DNA from: Plasmodium relictum
Taxonomy: Eukaryota > Apicomplexa > Aconoidasida > Haemosporida > Plasmodiidae
DNA: 64,000 nt
NCBI RefSeq assembly: GCF_900005765.1
Contig: NC_041682.1
Location: 251,636-315,635, forward strand
Direction of reading: 5' to 3'
Both the position numbers and the translations under genes were made by a program. Shown piece by piece: positions 50,104 through 60,661 of the stretch (its first letter is position 1; each line of letters opens with the position of its first letter). Under the pieces are notes generated by a model. That model searched no databases. It saw only the letters and a program-made list of their open reading frames with translations, and was not told the DNA's origin.

Positions 50104-51807
50104 TTAAAATTCTGCATGTCCAGGATACCTAGGAAAAGGAATAGTATCTTTAATATTATCTACTCCTGTTACTAACATAATTAATCTTTCAAATCCTAAT
50201 CCAAAACCTGAATGAGGATGAGAACCATATTTCCTTAATTGCCTATACCACCAATAATTATCTAAATTTAATTTTTTTTCTTGAATCATTTTATCTAATA
50301 ATTCTAAGTTATCTTCTCTTTGAGATCCACCTACAATTTCACCAATTTTAGGTGCCAATACATCCATTGCTGCTACTGTTTTTTTATCTTCATTTAATTT
50401 CATATAAAATGCTTTTAAATCTTTCGGGTAATTATATACAATAACAGGTTTTTTGAAAATTCTCTCAGCTATAAATCTTTCATGTTCCGATTGTAAATCC
50501 ATACCCCACTGTACTGGAACTTCGAACGAGTCTGAATATTTCATTAATAAATCAATAGCATTTGTATAAGTTATTCTTGCAAATTCTTCATTTAAAATGT
50601 TTTTTAATCGTTTAATTAAATCTTTTTCTACATTTTCTTCAAAATAAACTATATCATGGTAATTATTATTTAACACATATTCAATGCAATATTTTATGTA
50701 CGATTCTGCTAATTCCATATTGTCATATAAATCTGAAAAAGCTATTTCCGGTTCTATCATCCAAAATTCAGCTAAATGTCTTGATGTGTGTGAATTTTCA
50801 GCTCTGAAGGTAGGCCCAAAGGTATAAACATCTCCCATAGATGAACAAAAATTTTCAACAGAAAGTTGACCGCTCACTGTTAAAAATGCTTGCCTATTAA
50901 AGAAATCTTTCCTATAATCAATTACATATTTGTCTTCATTGTTTTGTATATTATTATCTTCTCTTTTTTCTTTTTTTAGATCCTTGTATTTTATTTTAGG
51001 TATAGCATCAATGTCTCCATTTTCGTTTAGTAAAGTTGTCACAGTAAACATTTCTCCACCTCCTTCACAATCCGAAGCTGTAATTAATGGGGTATGAATA
51101 TATAAGAATCCTCTACTTTGAAAAAATAAATGAGTAGCTATTGAAAGGGCATTTCTTATCCTCATAACAGAACTAATAAAATAACTACGTGGTCTTAAAT
51201 GGGCTACTTCCCTTAAAAATTCTTTACTATGATTTTTTTTTGAAAGTGGATATTTTTGAGGATCTAAATTTTCTCCATATATCTCAAAACTATGAACACT
51301 GTTATCATTTAAGGTTAATTCAACATTTTCTTTTAATATTCCTTTATTTCCTCCGTTCTGAACAGGAGACAATATTAATTTTCCTGTAAAACGAAAGCAG
51401 CACCCAACACCACATTTCAATAATTTATCATAATTATCCATATGTTGATCTACAATTACTTGTAAATTTAAATGACATGAACCGTCATTTAAATTTACAA
51501 AACAAAACCTTCCACCTCCTTGTTTTCTTACAGCTTTACTCCACCCACATACAGTTATTATTTGATCAATATAAACATTTTTTTTAATTCCTTCATTAAA
51601 TTCTTTTTCACTTTTTGGTGCATTCAAAGCATTACAAATTTTAATTCTATTTCTAGTACCCTTTTCACTTACAAATAATAAATTGGAACTTGGATTTAAT
51701 AATCCTTCACTTAATGGTTTTAATTTTTTTAATTTTATTTCTTCTTCATTAATTTTTTGAAAATTTTTTGCCTTTTGTATAGTTTCTTCTTCTATTTCTA
51801 TATTCAT
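50104..51807 (-). CDS. AsnRS: Asparagine-tRNA ligase, cytosolic type
   Basis: Class IIb aminoacyl-tRNA synthetase that charges tRNA-Asn. Single exon, 567 residues. An N-terminal Lys/Glu helix precedes an OB-fold anticodon-binding domain at about residues 78-175 (VCGWSKAVRKQGGGRFCFVNLNDG). The catalytic core contains motif 1 (FFQSRGFLYIHTPLI, about 230), the EGGGEMF loop, motif 2 FRAENSHTSRHLAEFWMIEPE near 333 with its Arg and Glu, and motif 3 GFGLGFERLIM near 530 with the ATP-binding Arg. HLAEFWMIEPE favours AsnRS over AspRS (which has R-H-x-x-E-F-x-x-x-D). A short Lys/Glu/Asp/Asn insert lies after motif 1. There is no targeting sequence, so this should be the cytosolic enzyme. Confidence 0.95.
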   Translation of the reverse strand: MNIEIEEETIQKAKNFQKINEEEIKLKKLKPLSEGLLNPSSNLLFVSEKGTRNRIKICNALNAPKSEKEFNEGIKKNVYIDQIITVCGWSKAVRKQGGGRFCFVNLNDGSCHLNLQVIVDQHMDNYDKLLKCGVGCCFRFTGKLILSPVQNGGNKGILKENVELTLNDNSVHSFEIYGENLDPQKYPLSKKNHSKEFLREVAHLRPRSYFISSVMRIRNALSIATHLFFQSRGFLYIHTPLITASDCEGGGEMFTVTTLLNENGDIDAIPKIKYKDLKKEKREDNNIQNNEDKYVIDYRKDFFNRQAFLTVSGQLSVENFCSSMGDVYTFGPTFRAENSHTSRHLAEFWMIEPEIAFSDLYDNMELAESYIKYCIEYVLNNNYHDIVYFEENVEKDLIKRLKNILNEEFARITYTNAIDLLMKYSDSFEVPVQWGMDLQSEHERFIAERIFKKPVIVYNYPKDLKAFYMKLNEDKKTVAAMDVLAPKIGEIVGGSQREDNLELLDKMIQEKKLNLDNYWWYRQLRKYGSHPHSGFGLGFERLIMLVTGVDNIKDTIPFPRYPGHAEF

Positions 51808-53033
51808 TTTGAAATCAAAAACGATGAATTATACAAATTAATAGAGAAATAAAAGTAAAAAAAAAAAAAAAAAAGGAATATAAACATATAAATAATAAGA
51901 ATTTATATTTATATTTAGATTTATATTTCAATATTATTTATTTATACTTAATTTTACTTGTTCTTTTTATACACAAGCGTTTACATAAAACAATTATGCT
52001 TAATACACAAATTGTAAAAAAAAAAAAATTATTATCTTAAATATATAAATAAAAAAAAAAAAATAATATGTGATATATATATATATATATGTTAAATAAA
52101 AAAAAAAATATTCATTGATAAAAGAGAAATAAGAATAACTTGCTTTTATATATTTTTATATAAATTCAAAATTATTTTTATTTTGATATGTAAATTGTAA
52201 TATTTATCAATTATCTTTCTTTATTGCTCGATTACTACTTACATATATTAAGTATTATATATTTTATTTATTTTACAAAATTTTATTTCATTTTAATTTT
52301 CATTATTTTTTTTTTTTTTAATTTTAATAAAAAATAACTTTATTCGAACTATTTCAATATTCAAGAAATTCTGCATAACATATCAAAATATAGAATACAT
52401 GCAAAAGTGGGTACTAAAACTTTTTACAGTAGTAGCAACGTAGAAAAAGAATAAAAAAAAATCATATAATAAAACATAATTTTGTAACTAATTTAAATTT
52501 TGTCTAATTCATATTTTACTTTTTAATGACAAATTTCTAAAATTTTAACTTAGAGCCGAGAAATAAGGGTATACACCTTTATTTTTAAAAATACTTTCAA
52601 TATATTTTTTTTTACATAAAATTTTTAGATATGAAAAAGTTAAATGTTTCTTAATGAAATACAAAGTTAATAATGATTAACATAATGAAAAATTTTTTTA
52701 ACAAAAAATAAAATAATTATTAAAAACATGAAAACGTTAAAAATAATATTTTCTTAAAAAAATAAAGACCATTTAAAAAAAAAAATGAAAATTATAAATT
52801 ACAAATATATAGACTCATAAAAAGGTTAAATATTAAATGAAGTATATAATAAACATTAATTTTTTCTTGTTATCATTAAAAATAAAATAAACAAAAAAAA
52901 ATTATTAGCATTAATTAAAAACAAATTGAATATTTTTATAAATATTCTTTCCTTTTCAATATATATATATATATATAAGATATTTTATATTTTTTTTGTG
53001 GAAAAAAAAAAAAAAAATCATCATTTAATGATA
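51808..53033. other. Intergenic region with a GC-richer patch
   Basis: About 1.2 kb upstream of AsnRS and downstream of TKL1. Most is A/T homopolymer, but 52380-52445 and 52550-52585 are visibly richer in G/C and contain hairpin-forming sequences (see findings). No ORF is seen. Confidence 0.65.
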
Positions 53034-56000
53034 TTAACCAAAAAAAAGATTTAAATTTTCCTCTATATCTATAGCTTGAGTTTTATGCAGTAAATCAAGA
53101 TACTCAGACCAAAAAAAGAAGGATTTTCTTTTGTGTTTATTTCTATGTAAACATCTTTTTAAAATATATCTTATTTTTTGAGGTATACTTTTATTTATAA
53201 CTAATTCTGTATTATTATAACCGACATTCGCAATAATATCTAAAGGATGCTTTAAATCATTAAAAGGTATTTTTCTATGTAATAGTTCCCATAAAATCAC
53301 ACCAAAAGAATATATATCAGCTTGCTGAGTATAACCTTCTCCTCTTAATACTTCTGGTGCTGTCCATTGATATGTGCCAACTATTCCTAGGAATTTTGGT
53401 TTTTGATAAGGATTTTGAACTGATAACCCGAAATCACAAATTTTTATTTCTCCTGATAAGGAAAGTAATATATTGGATGATTTTAAATCACAATGTAATA
53501 TTCCTTTATAATGCAAAAAGCACATAAAAGAAGTTATATCTTTACACATTTTAATTATATCATATATTTTTATTTTCACTTTATGCCTATGTAATATATC
53601 AAATATACTCCCACATCTTAAATATTCTAAAGCTATTCCTCTTGGATTTTTTATACCACCTAAAAATAAAGAAACATTTGGATGCCTTAAGGTGGATAAA
53701 ATTTGTAATTCTGAAAAAAACTCGGAAGTATATTTTTTATCTATAAATATCTTTAAAGCTATATTATTAATCAAATATTTTATATAAAAATAATCATTAT
53801 TCGATAAAACGTTATCACCATAAAAACATCTATATACATTACTATATCCTCCTCTTCCAATTAAATTTAAAAAATGTATTTTTTTTTTTTTTAGAGTAAA
53901 ATGATTATCAATTTTTGCATTTAATTTTTTACTTCTCTTTTTATATTTATATTTTTCTCTTAATCTTAACAAAAACTGAACTGCTAATAATATATACTTT
54001 CTAATTATTTTGTCAAATATCCCCATTTTTTTTAATAATTTTTTCTCTAGATATTTTAAGCAGTATCCATCAATTTGATTTATTATAAATATTTCTAATA
54101 TTTTTTTAGGTATACCAATAAAAAATAAAAAAAAATTTAATTCAAATACACTCCAATATACACAATTTTGTGCACATGATAAACGCTTTCCTTTCTTTTC
54201 TTTCCTTAAAAAACGTGGGAGTAAATGTTGTAATTCTTTATACATATCTTTATCATTTTTTAACTTTAGAGAAATATTATCTTCTGGCTTACTGCATTTA
54301 TTATATGTTCCATTATCTTCTCCTTTCTCTATTATTTCTTTATTTTGATTTATATTAAATAAAGAATTATTATCACTAGATATAATATTATTATAAGTAA
54401 GAGTATTAGTATTAATACTATCATTATATTTATTATTATCTTTTTCTTTCTTTTTAATATTATTTGGGGATTTTTTCTCGTTATTACTAGTGCTATCACA
54501 TAAGATAATACTGCTACTACTACTACAACTTTCACTATTTCTAATATTACTGTTAGTGTTTATCATATGCCCACTATTAATTCTATTAGTATAATTTTTC
54601 TTCTCATTATTAATATTAATGTTATCATCACTACTAGTGTTACTACTAGAGCTACTATTAGTGGTATTATTATATGCATTATTATTATATATACTTTCGG
54701 ATTTTTTTTTACTAAGAATATTCTTTTTATTATTAACTTTAGAATTATTTACATCTACATAGTTAGTTTTATTTTGAAATAAAGCTATTTTATCACTATG
54801 TTGAAATAAATTACCTATTTTATCTTTTTCTATATTTTTATTTTTGTTTGAAAGAAGATGATCACTAAGCCCATTTCCATTTTCAGTATTACTTAAAACA
54901 GTTTGTGTTTTTATCTTTTCTTTACTTAAAAACTTACTTTTTAATTCATCTTTTATTTCAGATTCTACTTCTTTTATATTATGTTTATCATCACTATTTA
55001 ATTCAATATTAATGGTTTTATCATTGAGGAATTCTTCTTTTTCTCTTTCTTTCTCTCTTGCCTTGTACATTTTTTTTTTTTCATTCTTCAAGCCAAATCC
55101 TTTTATATCATTTGAAGGATTATTTAATTTACTGGTAGGTATATTTTCACTTACTTCAGTAAAAAATGAGTTATCAAAAGTGCCATCTTTATTAATCTTT
55201 TTGAAATTTTGACAAAAATTATTTATATGTTTATTAGTATTCATACTTTCATCGTAATCCTTAGAATATTTTTTTATAATATTATTATTTTTTTTATTTG
55301 TAAGCAGGTGGCATGCACCCTTTATTTCATTATTAATTTGCTCAATTATTTTTCCTTTTTCTATAGGTTCTTTACCTTTATTCAGTGAAATATTATCAAT
55401 GAATTTTTTAATTGGTTCATTCATAAAATAATTATTATCATTCTTTTTATAATTATTAATTTCTATTTCATTTTTGTCTTTTAATATTTCAGAATTACTT
55501 TTACATGTTTTTTTATTTTCATAATTAATAAAATTTTGAGTTCCATCATAAATGTTTTTATTGTTTTTTTTTTTTTTTTCTTTAATACGATTTAAAGGAA
55601 TTTCATTTGATTTTTTTTTTTTTTTTTTATTTATATCTCCAAAATAAACGCAATTTCTATATTTATAATCAAAAAATGATTCAACAAAATCTTCATTTTT
55701 AATTTTTTTCATTGTATGTTTAAAAAAATTGCTATAGCTAAAAATATTATATCTGTACCGGTTCTCAATGAACATATATATATCATTTTCTTTTTTTTTA
55801 TTTTCATTCCACTGATTATAATTCATATTTTCTTCTCTTTTTTTATTAAAGTTAAAAAAATTATTCTCACATTCTTCTTTGCAACTTTTTTTCTCATAAT
55901 AATATTCAGAATTCCATTTTTCATATTTTGAGTGCATATTATGAACTAATGAAAATAATACATCTTTATATATTATTTCATTTCTTAAAAATATACAATT

Positions 56001-56369
56001 ATACATAGCATAAGTATTGTAATCAATTAATACACCATTTCCATATTTTTCTCCTTTTTTAAAGTTTCCAATATATATATATCTATTTTCATGAAGGCAT
56101 ATGTTTCCTTTTTCAAATTCTTCTTCACTATTTTCTTGTTCACTTGATTTTTTACATTTTTTATATTTATAATTATGACTATATAAACAACATAGTAATT
56201 CTGAACCAAATAAATGTTTTTCGTCATTCTGAAATAATCCTTCATACTTATTTCCATTATTATTAATTGCTATACCCCATCCATTTTTTTTTTTATTTTC
56301 TAATCTTCCTATATACACTCCTTTATTTGTTTTTATATAACTATTTTCAATTTTTGTTCCTTTTCCCAT
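53034..56369 (-). CDS. TKL1: Tyrosine-kinase-like protein TKL1 (MORN-SAM-kinase)
   Basis: Single-exon gene of 1111 residues. Two or three MORN-type repeats at about residues 12-60 (YIGRLENKKKNGWG, YEGLFQNDEKHLFG) and 95-135 (YIGNFKKGEKYGNG) suggest membrane or scaffold binding. A long Asn/Ser/Lys-rich linker follows to about 735, then a SAM domain at about 740-805. The kinase domain spans about 830-1098: GRGGYSNV loop, IALKIF lysine near 870, HCDLKSSN catalytic loop near 960, DFG near 980, WTAPE and DIYSFGVILWELL. WTAPEVLRG and the SFG-WE pattern mark the TKL group. The beta2-beta3 region is expanded. The catalytic loop has HCD rather than HRD, so it is a non-RD kinase; other catalytic residues are intact. 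This architecture is that of P. falciparum TKL1. A TGTGCACA site lies about 85 bp upstream. Confidence 0.95.
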   Translation of the reverse strand: MGKGTKIENSYIKTNKGVYIGRLENKKKNGWGIAINNNGNKYEGLFQNDEKHLFGSELLCCLYSHNYKYKKCKKSSEQENSEEEFEKGNICLHENRYIYIGNFKKGEKYGNGVLIDYNTYAMYNCIFLRNEIIYKDVLFSLVHNMHSKYEKWNSEYYYEKKSCKEECENNFFNFNKKREENMNYNQWNENKKKENDIYMFIENRYRYNIFSYSNFFKHTMKKIKNEDFVESFFDYKYRNCVYFGDINKKKKKKSNEIPLNRIKEKKKKNNKNIYDGTQNFINYENKKTCKSNSEILKDKNEIEINNYKKNDNNYFMNEPIKKFIDNISLNKGKEPIEKGKIIEQINNEIKGACHLLTNKKNNNIIKKYSKDYDESMNTNKHINNFCQNFKKINKDGTFDNSFFTEVSENIPTSKLNNPSNDIKGFGLKNEKKKMYKAREKEREKEEFLNDKTINIELNSDDKHNIKEVESEIKDELKSKFLSKEKIKTQTVLSNTENGNGLSDHLLSNKNKNIEKDKIGNLFQHSDKIALFQNKTNYVDVNNSKVNNKKNILSKKKSESIYNNNAYNNTTNSSSSSNTSSDDNININNEKKNYTNRINSGHMINTNSNIRNSESCSSSSSIILCDSTSNNEKKSPNNIKKKEKDNNKYNDSINTNTLTYNNIISSDNNSLFNINQNKEIIEKGEDNGTYNKCSKPEDNISLKLKNDKDMYKELQHLLPRFLRKEKKGKRLSCAQNCVYWSVFELNFFLFFIGIPKKILEIFIINQIDGYCLKYLEKKLLKKMGIFDKIIRKYILLAVQFLLRLREKYKYKKRSKKLNAKIDNHFTLKKKKIHFLNLIGRGGYSNVYRCFYGDNVLSNNDYFYIKYLINNIALKIFIDKKYTSEFFSELQILSTLRHPNVSLFLGGIKNPRGIALEYLRCGSIFDILHRHKVKIKIYDIIKMCKDITSFMCFLHYKGILHCDLKSSNILLSLSGEIKICDFGLSVQNPYQKPKFLGIVGTYQWTAPEVLRGEGYTQQADIYSFGVILWELLHRKIPFNDLKHPLDIIANVGYNNTELVINKSIPQKIRYILKRCLHRNKHKRKSFFFWSEYLDLLHKTQAIDIEENLNLFFG

Positions 56370-57619
56370 ATCATTTTTAACAAAATTAAAAATAAAACCT
56401 ATTCATTTAATTTTCATAAGTTCATTTTATTTTAACTATATACATATACAAATGTGCACACACATAAATATATATGTATATATTATAAAAATAAAAATAT
56501 GACTCTATATCCCCTTTACAATATCTTTAAAATAAATTAAAATCTATATTTCTTTTTATATTTTTAAAAAATATTTATATTTGTAAAAAATAATTCTCTG
56601 CAATTATTTTTGTATAAATTATATATTCGAGATATATTTTGTATTAATAATTTTCAATTGTTAATATTAATTGGTTCTTATATAGTTTTTGTTTTGTTTT
56701 TTTATATATTTAATACTCTATTAAACATTAAATATTTAGGATTTTAATTATTTTTAAAATTAAAAAGGAATTAAAAAAAAAAAAAAAAGTATTTAAAATA
56801 TTGATAAAAAGTTTTGATTATTTAAAGAAATTAAATTAATTATTTAATTTTATATCAAAAAAAAAAAAAAAAAAAAAGATTATTAAATGTATTATGTTTA
56901 ATAAAAAATAAAGTGTAAATGAAAAATGGTCTTAAAATTAATAACGTGTATATATTCGTTTAACCTAAATAAAAAAGTTCTATATCAAACAAAAGATGTA
57001 GTATTTAAAGCAGTTTCGTTGAAGTCATAAAAAATTATAAAGTTAAAAATATTTAATTTATAATTGAAAATTTCATATATATATATTAAATAAAAAAAAA
57101 ATTATTAAAAGTTATTTTTAAAAGTAATAAACTGGATAATTATTCTATTGCCAATTTTTTTTTTTTTATTATTATGAAATATATAATATACATGCTCATA
57201 AATGTTACTTTATTTTTTTATTTTATTTGATATATATAATTTGGGGAGTTTATATATTTTATTTCTTTAATATACATTTAGACTTTTTGTAACTTTAATA
57301 TATGTATATATATATTAAAACTTTTAATATGAATTTTTTAGTTATTTATTGGTAAACAAATGATTTTCTTCTATGTTCTTGCATAGCATTCAAAGGAAAA
57401 TTTCATATTCTATTCATGTGAACTATGAAAACTTGTTATAGAAAATTTTTTATGTAAACCTAGTTTTTTTTTTTTTTTGATAAATTTTACTTATAAAGAA
57501 AAAATCTTTATATTTTTCATAATTGTCCATTAATTATTTAAAAAAAAAAAAAAATATATGAAAATATATATAAAAATAAACATATATCTATTAAAAGTAC
57601 ATAATTATGTTGTGTATTA
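56370..57619. promoter_or_regulatory. TKL1 upstream region
   Basis: About 1.25 kb upstream of TKL1 and downstream of ALG14. Apart from TGTGCACA at 56453-56460, I see A/T homopolymers and short (TA)n runs and no gene. Confidence 0.6.
56453..56460. promoter_or_regulatory. TGTGCACA palindrome, candidate ApiAP2 site
   Basis: GTGCAC is among the core sites bound by Plasmodium ApiAP2 factors (for example AP2-I). Here it forms an eight-base palindrome about 85 bp before the TKL1 start codon, an isolated G/C-rich word in A/T DNA. Function is inferred. Confidence 0.4.
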
Positions 57620-58243
57620 TTAGAATAAATAACCATAATATTTAGCTTTTTTATATTTTTTCTCCAAGTATTCAGAAAACACAACAAATAAGTCAGTAAA
57701 AAGATATAATAGTTTAGCTGTTAAAGATAGTGAATATATTCTACATATACTTTCTATGTAAACTATTTTAATTGTTTTAAAAAATATATATTTTCTAAAT
57801 AATAATGAAAAAACAACAGGTAAACATGTTCCTGGTCCGTTTACTATAATTAACTTCATATTATTCATTTTATATGTTAAATATACACAATATATGAAAG
57901 CATAAACAAATTTTATGAAAGACATCATATATGATTCACCGACGTTTCGACATCTTGGAATTACTAAAAATTTTTTTTTATAATTTTTTAACTTTTTTTC
58001 TACCTTAATTTTACTAAAAAAATCATTGCTTGCATAAAAAAAATTAAAAATAATATTATTATAGTTTTTTAATGTTTTCAATATTTCAATTATCTCAAAT
58101 GTGTGCCCACCAGATCCTAAAACTACTCCAATTTCTATTTCTTTTTTTCTGTCATCTTTATATTCATAAAATTTATCTCTCAAAAAAATAAGAAAGAAGA
58201 ATAAAAAAAAAAATAAATTTATATAAACAAACACAGAGAACAT
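57620..58243 (-). CDS. ALG14: ALG14, UDP-GlcNAc transferase membrane subunit
   Basis: ALG14 anchors the catalytic subunit ALG13 at the ER and with it adds the second GlcNAc to dolichol-PP-GlcNAc, the lipid precursor of N-glycans and, in Plasmodium, of very short glycans. I take the Met at 58243 as start, giving 207 residues; the in-frame Met further upstream (58282) overlaps the end of the neighbouring WD40 gene. The order is as in the family: an N-terminal membrane span (VFVYINLFFFLFFFLIFL), then GVVLGSGGHTFEIIEIL (the G-S-G-G-H-T nucleotide-binding loop), RNVGESY, IIVNGPGTCLPV and the ending FSEYLEKKYKKAKYYGYLF, like W/F-P-x-L-x-x-K-Y-P-x-A-x-Y-x-G. Its start lies 17 bp after the WD40 gene's stop codon on the same strand. 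Confidence 0.93.
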   Translation of the reverse strand: MFSVFVYINLFFFLFFFLIFLRDKFYEYKDDRKKEIEIGVVLGSGGHTFEIIEILKTLKNYNNIIFNFFYASNDFFSKIKVEKKLKNYKKKFLVIPRCRNVGESYMMSFIKFVYAFIYCVYLTYKMNNMKLIIVNGPGTCLPVVFSLLFRKYIFFKTIKIVYIESICRIYSLSLTAKLLYLFTDLFVVFSEYLEKKYKKAKYYGYLF

Positions 58244-58260
58244 TTTTTTTTTTTTTATAA

Positions 58261-60234
58261 TTATTCCTTCGATATATCCCACAATTTTACATAGCCATCA
58301 TTCTAAAAAAAAAAAAAAAAGTTAAGAAAATAAAATTTCAATCTATTTACACATTAAAATTTGATAATGCTAAAATTTTACTAAAATTACAATTATGTAA
58401 TCAATTTTTTTTTTTTTTTTTTGAAGTGTAACTATTTTTAAATGTTTTCATTTGATTTTTATTTAATTATTCAACTCACTGCCCATGTTAGAAATAATGA
58501 AGAATTAGGAATTGGACGAACATCAAATATTTCACATTGATGAGAATCCATTATTTTATTTACCATCTGAAAATAAAAAAAATATGCATATATATATATA
58601 TAAATATAAATATTTATTTATGTATTTCATTATATAATAATTAAAAAAAAATGAATAATAAAATGTGCATTTTTAGCAATTTGCAAAATATTATGTTAAT
58701 GCATATATGAAAAAAATATATATATGTTAAATATACTTCTAGATTTTCTTGCTTCAAAATTAATAAATTAGAACCAGAAATTAAAATTAAATATTTAGAA
58801 TCACCAGATATAGCTAAAAAAAAAAAAGAAAAAAAGAAAAAGGATTAATAATATAAAAAAGTAAAAAAAAAAATGCATAAATTTTCTTACACATTTTTGA
58901 AAAATCTTCAAAGTTATATTCTTTTAAATCTTTTTTATATAAAATCTTAGACTCTTCTTGAAGCTATAAAAGAAAAAAAATTATAGTTCATTTAACCGTT
59001 TTTTTTTTTTTTTTAAGTTTAATATATTCATAAAAAAGAAAAGAAAGTTATACTTTATATCGTATGTTTAAGTTATATGCAGTTAAAATTCCGTATTTAT
59101 CAATTATAAAAGCTTTTTCTTCATCGTTACTGAAGCATAAGCATTTTGTTCCTGAATTGGTTTTTAAATCTATCACCTTTTCTATATTCTGAAAAACATT
59201 TTCCTTCAATTTTATTTCAAATACTTTAACTCCTGGAGACCAACAAGCAACACCAAAAAACCTTTAAAATTAATTATAAACACAAATATATATTTCTGAT
59301 TTATATTTGTTTATTTATTATTTATAAAATGTGATTTAATAATAATTTTTTTTTTTTTTTATATACTATTTATTATCTATCATAATTATTTTTCTTTTTT
59401 TTTAATTTTATGAATAATTTAAATAACAAACCTTCCTGATATAGAAATAGCAAAATCATGATTATAAATTTGTTTTATACTAATAATTTTTATAATTTCT
59501 CCTTTCATATTCCATATTTTTACTTCTGTTTCATCTAATTCTGAACCAGTAATAATATAGGAATTTTTATGAACATACAGAAATTTAACATCCTTTTTAT
59601 GCAATTCTGTCTTCCCTGCTAATATCAAAGAAAAGTTTTTTATATTATTTTCAGACTTTTCTATATTAAATATTCTTAATGTTGAAGATAATTCATCAAC
59701 CGCTACCAAGTAATTTCCTTCTTCATCTATATCAATACAGCTATAAACTTCTCCCATTTTTTTATTTAAAATAGATTTATATATATTATCTTTGTAAATT
59801 TTATGAATTTGTATATTTCCATTATTACAACTAATTGCAATAATTCCTATTTAAAAAAAAAAATAATATAATATGTTTTAAAACAAAATATTTTTAGATA
59901 TTAATCATTTTCACTTAAAATTTACAATTTCTTTTTTTTTTTCTTTCTCCTAACCATATTTCTCATTTACACATAAACTTAAGGGATAGTTATTGCCTTT
60001 TAACATAGCAATGTTTCTATCAAATAATGCGTGAGATATGTTGCTTTTTGTAGTTTTTATATGTCTTGTATTTTTATTGATTTCTGGTGCAATTTTTTTT
60101 TGTTTAGGTGTATCTTTTACTTTTTTTTTAGTTATCTTATCTTCATTTAAGTTACTTTTCTTTTTTTTATCTATTAATCTACTTCCCAAAATAATGAACA
60201 CAATAACAAGGATACTAAATAAAATTGTTATCAT
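58261..60234 (-). CDS. TBL2-like membrane-anchored WD40 protein
   Basis: I rebuilt seven exons: complement(join(58261..58302, 58480..58566, 58737..58813, 58891..58963, 59054..59261, 59432..59846, 59955..60234)), 393 residues, all GT..AG and in phase. Exon 1 gives an N-terminal span (MITILFSILVIVFIILGSRLI), a basic linker and SHALFDRNIAMLKGN. The WD40 region follows, with IDIDEEGNYLVAVDELSSTLRIF, a KIWNMKGEIIKI blade, SGRFFGVACWSPGVKVFEIK, CLCFSNDEEKAFIIDKYG and the final exon NDGYVKLWDISKE. The anchor, the linker and the 'K-I-W-x-x-K-G ... S-x-x-G-R-F ... VKV-[FW]-E' order match transducin beta-like 2, an ER membrane protein linked in animals to PERK and the stress response. The function in Plasmodium is unknown. 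The last coding exon is only 42 bp and could easily be missed. Confidence 0.83.
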
Positions 60235-60525
60235 TTTTCTTACAAAAAAATATCTATTATTTTTATAATTTTATTTTTTTGAATGTTTAATAAAATAATA
60301 ATAAATCTTAAAAAATATTATTTCTTAATTTTAACTATTTCCTTTCAAAGAACACAAAGATAATTATATAAAAAAATTTTTTTAAAATAATTTATATTTT
60401 ATTTTGGAAATTTGTTTTTTTATATTAAGTGTTGTTACAATTAATTTTAAGATAAATAGTTTTAATAAATTTATTTTTAAGCTTTCATATATAGTATTAA
60501 AATTAATAGTTAAAACATACACGAG

Positions 60526-60560
<35 letters not shown>

Positions 60561-60630
60561 TAAAAGGAAATTTCATTTTCTTTCTTTTTTAATATTGTGT
60601 ATTTAAGTATACAATGAGTATTACATAAAA

Positions 60631-60661
<31 letters not shown>

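Noticed and set aside
58244-58282. Longer ALG14 start at 58282
   Set aside because: These codons overlap the last exon of the WD40 gene in another frame; the Met at 58243 directly precedes the family's membrane span.
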